Shown piece by piece: positions 63,736 to 64,000 of a DNA stretch of 64,000 nt (position 1 is the first letter of the stretch; the number at the start of each line of letters is the position of its first letter). A program made the translations under genes and the position numbers. The DNA is from Rhizobacter sp. OV335 (GTDB lineage: Bacteria > Pseudomonadota > Gammaproteobacteria > Burkholderiales > Burkholderiaceae_C): the NCBI RefSeq assembly GCF_900142965.1, contig NZ_FRCQ01000004.1:62001-126000 (forward strand). The letters run 5' to 3'. The notes under the pieces were generated by a model that made no database searches, was not told the origin of the DNA, and saw nothing but the letters and a program-made list of their open reading frames with translations.

Positions 63736-64000
63736 TCAGTCGGGAACGACCCGCCCGTGAGCCAATGCGTCAGACAGATCGGTGACGTACCGCTCCACGT
63801 CGCTTTCGCTCATGCAGACAGCGCTCATTGCGCCAGCACACAGACGCCCGTAGTCTCCCAGCGAGAGCTTCTTGAGCAGCGGCAACATCTCGGCTCCTTT
63901 CGACAGAATGGCCTCGTCCCTGCTTTCGCCTCCACCTGCATCAATCTGAAGGACAGCGGTCTGCGCTAAAGCTTCTGCGGCCGATTTCGTCGGAGAGCGC
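63736..64000 (-). CDS. hypothetical protein, open at the right edge
   Basis: The reverse strand is open from the edge to the TGA at 63736, reading ALAQTAVLQIDAGGGESRDE, then AILSKGAEMLPLLKKLSLGD, and ending in LSDALAHGRVVPD. If complete, a start at 63888 (GGAG 5 bases before the ATG) gives 50 residues; otherwise it extends beyond the window. No family recognised. Confidence 0.4.
   Translation of the reverse strand, partial: RSPTKSAAEALAQTAVLQIDAGGGESRDEAILSKGAEMLPLLKKLSLGDYGRLCAGAMSAVCMSESDVERYVTDLSDALAHGRVVPD

Overview
The window is a 64-kb piece of a GC-rich proteobacterial chromosome. Codon use, the Burkholderiales-type gene families (a Bug/TctC substrate-binding protein, a class II ribonucleotide reductase, a TagJ-containing type VI cluster, many LysR regulators) and two dispersed GC-rich repeat types familiar from that order point to a betaproteobacterium of the order Burkholderiales, perhaps near the Rubrivivax-Leptothrix-Piscinibacter group. 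This is inference; no rRNA gene is present. I saw no tRNA gene, CRISPR array, insertion sequence or phage.

Layout. 0-2.4 kb: the start of an EamA transporter facing a LysR regulator, then a Leu/Ile/Val-type binding protein behind a FadR-like operator. 2.4-6.5 kb: a copper-handling operon (small His/Cys-rich exported protein, TolC-like lipoprotein, Tat-exported multicopper oxidase, cupredoxin-CusF fusion) behind a promoter with the 19-bp spacer typical of MerR/CueR control. 6.5-9.1 kb: a tightly overlapped five-gene operon holding an L-ring protein FlgH with no other flagellar gene, and a Crp/Fnr regulator. 9.3-16.2 kb: a broken DUF4398/OmpA gene, a lone KdpE, a Rieske-flavoprotein reductase, two LysR genes, RidA, a 65-residue protein and a DUF4874/DUF4832 lipoprotein carrying a perfect hexamer repeat. 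16.2-19.2 kb: a chemoreceptor and a protein with a diphtheria-toxin/exotoxin-A-type ADP-ribosyltransferase domain. 19.4-27 kb: class II ribonucleotide reductase, DUF427, a lipoprotein, a CtpA protease and a MoeB/ThiF-type E1 enzyme.

27-33 kb is a sulfolactate catabolism cluster: suyA-suyB-slcC-comC plus a Bug binding protein on the minus strand, facing a GntR regulator and an IMPase-family phosphatase; a 32-bp interrupted palindrome lies between the two units. 33-35 kb: a LOG/TIGR00730 protein and arginase. 35.1-38.9 kb: two CesT-type type III secretion chaperones followed by a 950-residue protein with visibly lower GC, read here as an effector operon; the secretion apparatus itself is not in the window. 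38.9-46.6 kb: housekeeping genes (lipoprotein, SNase-like nuclease, DUF1232, DEXH helicase, K+/H+ antiporter, aldose epimerase). 46.6-49.1 kb: a CpxP/CpxR/CpxA-like envelope stress system.

49.3-63.1 kb is a type VI secretion operon, tssA-tssB-tssC-hcp-hcp-tagJ-tssE-tssF-tssG-tssH. It is followed without a break by a Fic-like protein whose motif histidine is replaced by glutamine and by a TPR-methyltransferase fusion. The membrane complex (TssJ, TssL, TssM), TssK and VgrG are absent and must lie elsewhere if the system works. The right edge holds an exported hypothetical protein and a partial gene.

The most interesting content is contact-dependent secretion cargo: the exotoxin-A-like ADP-ribosyltransferase, the chaperone-effector operon, and the Fic-like and methyltransferase genes fused to the type VI operon.
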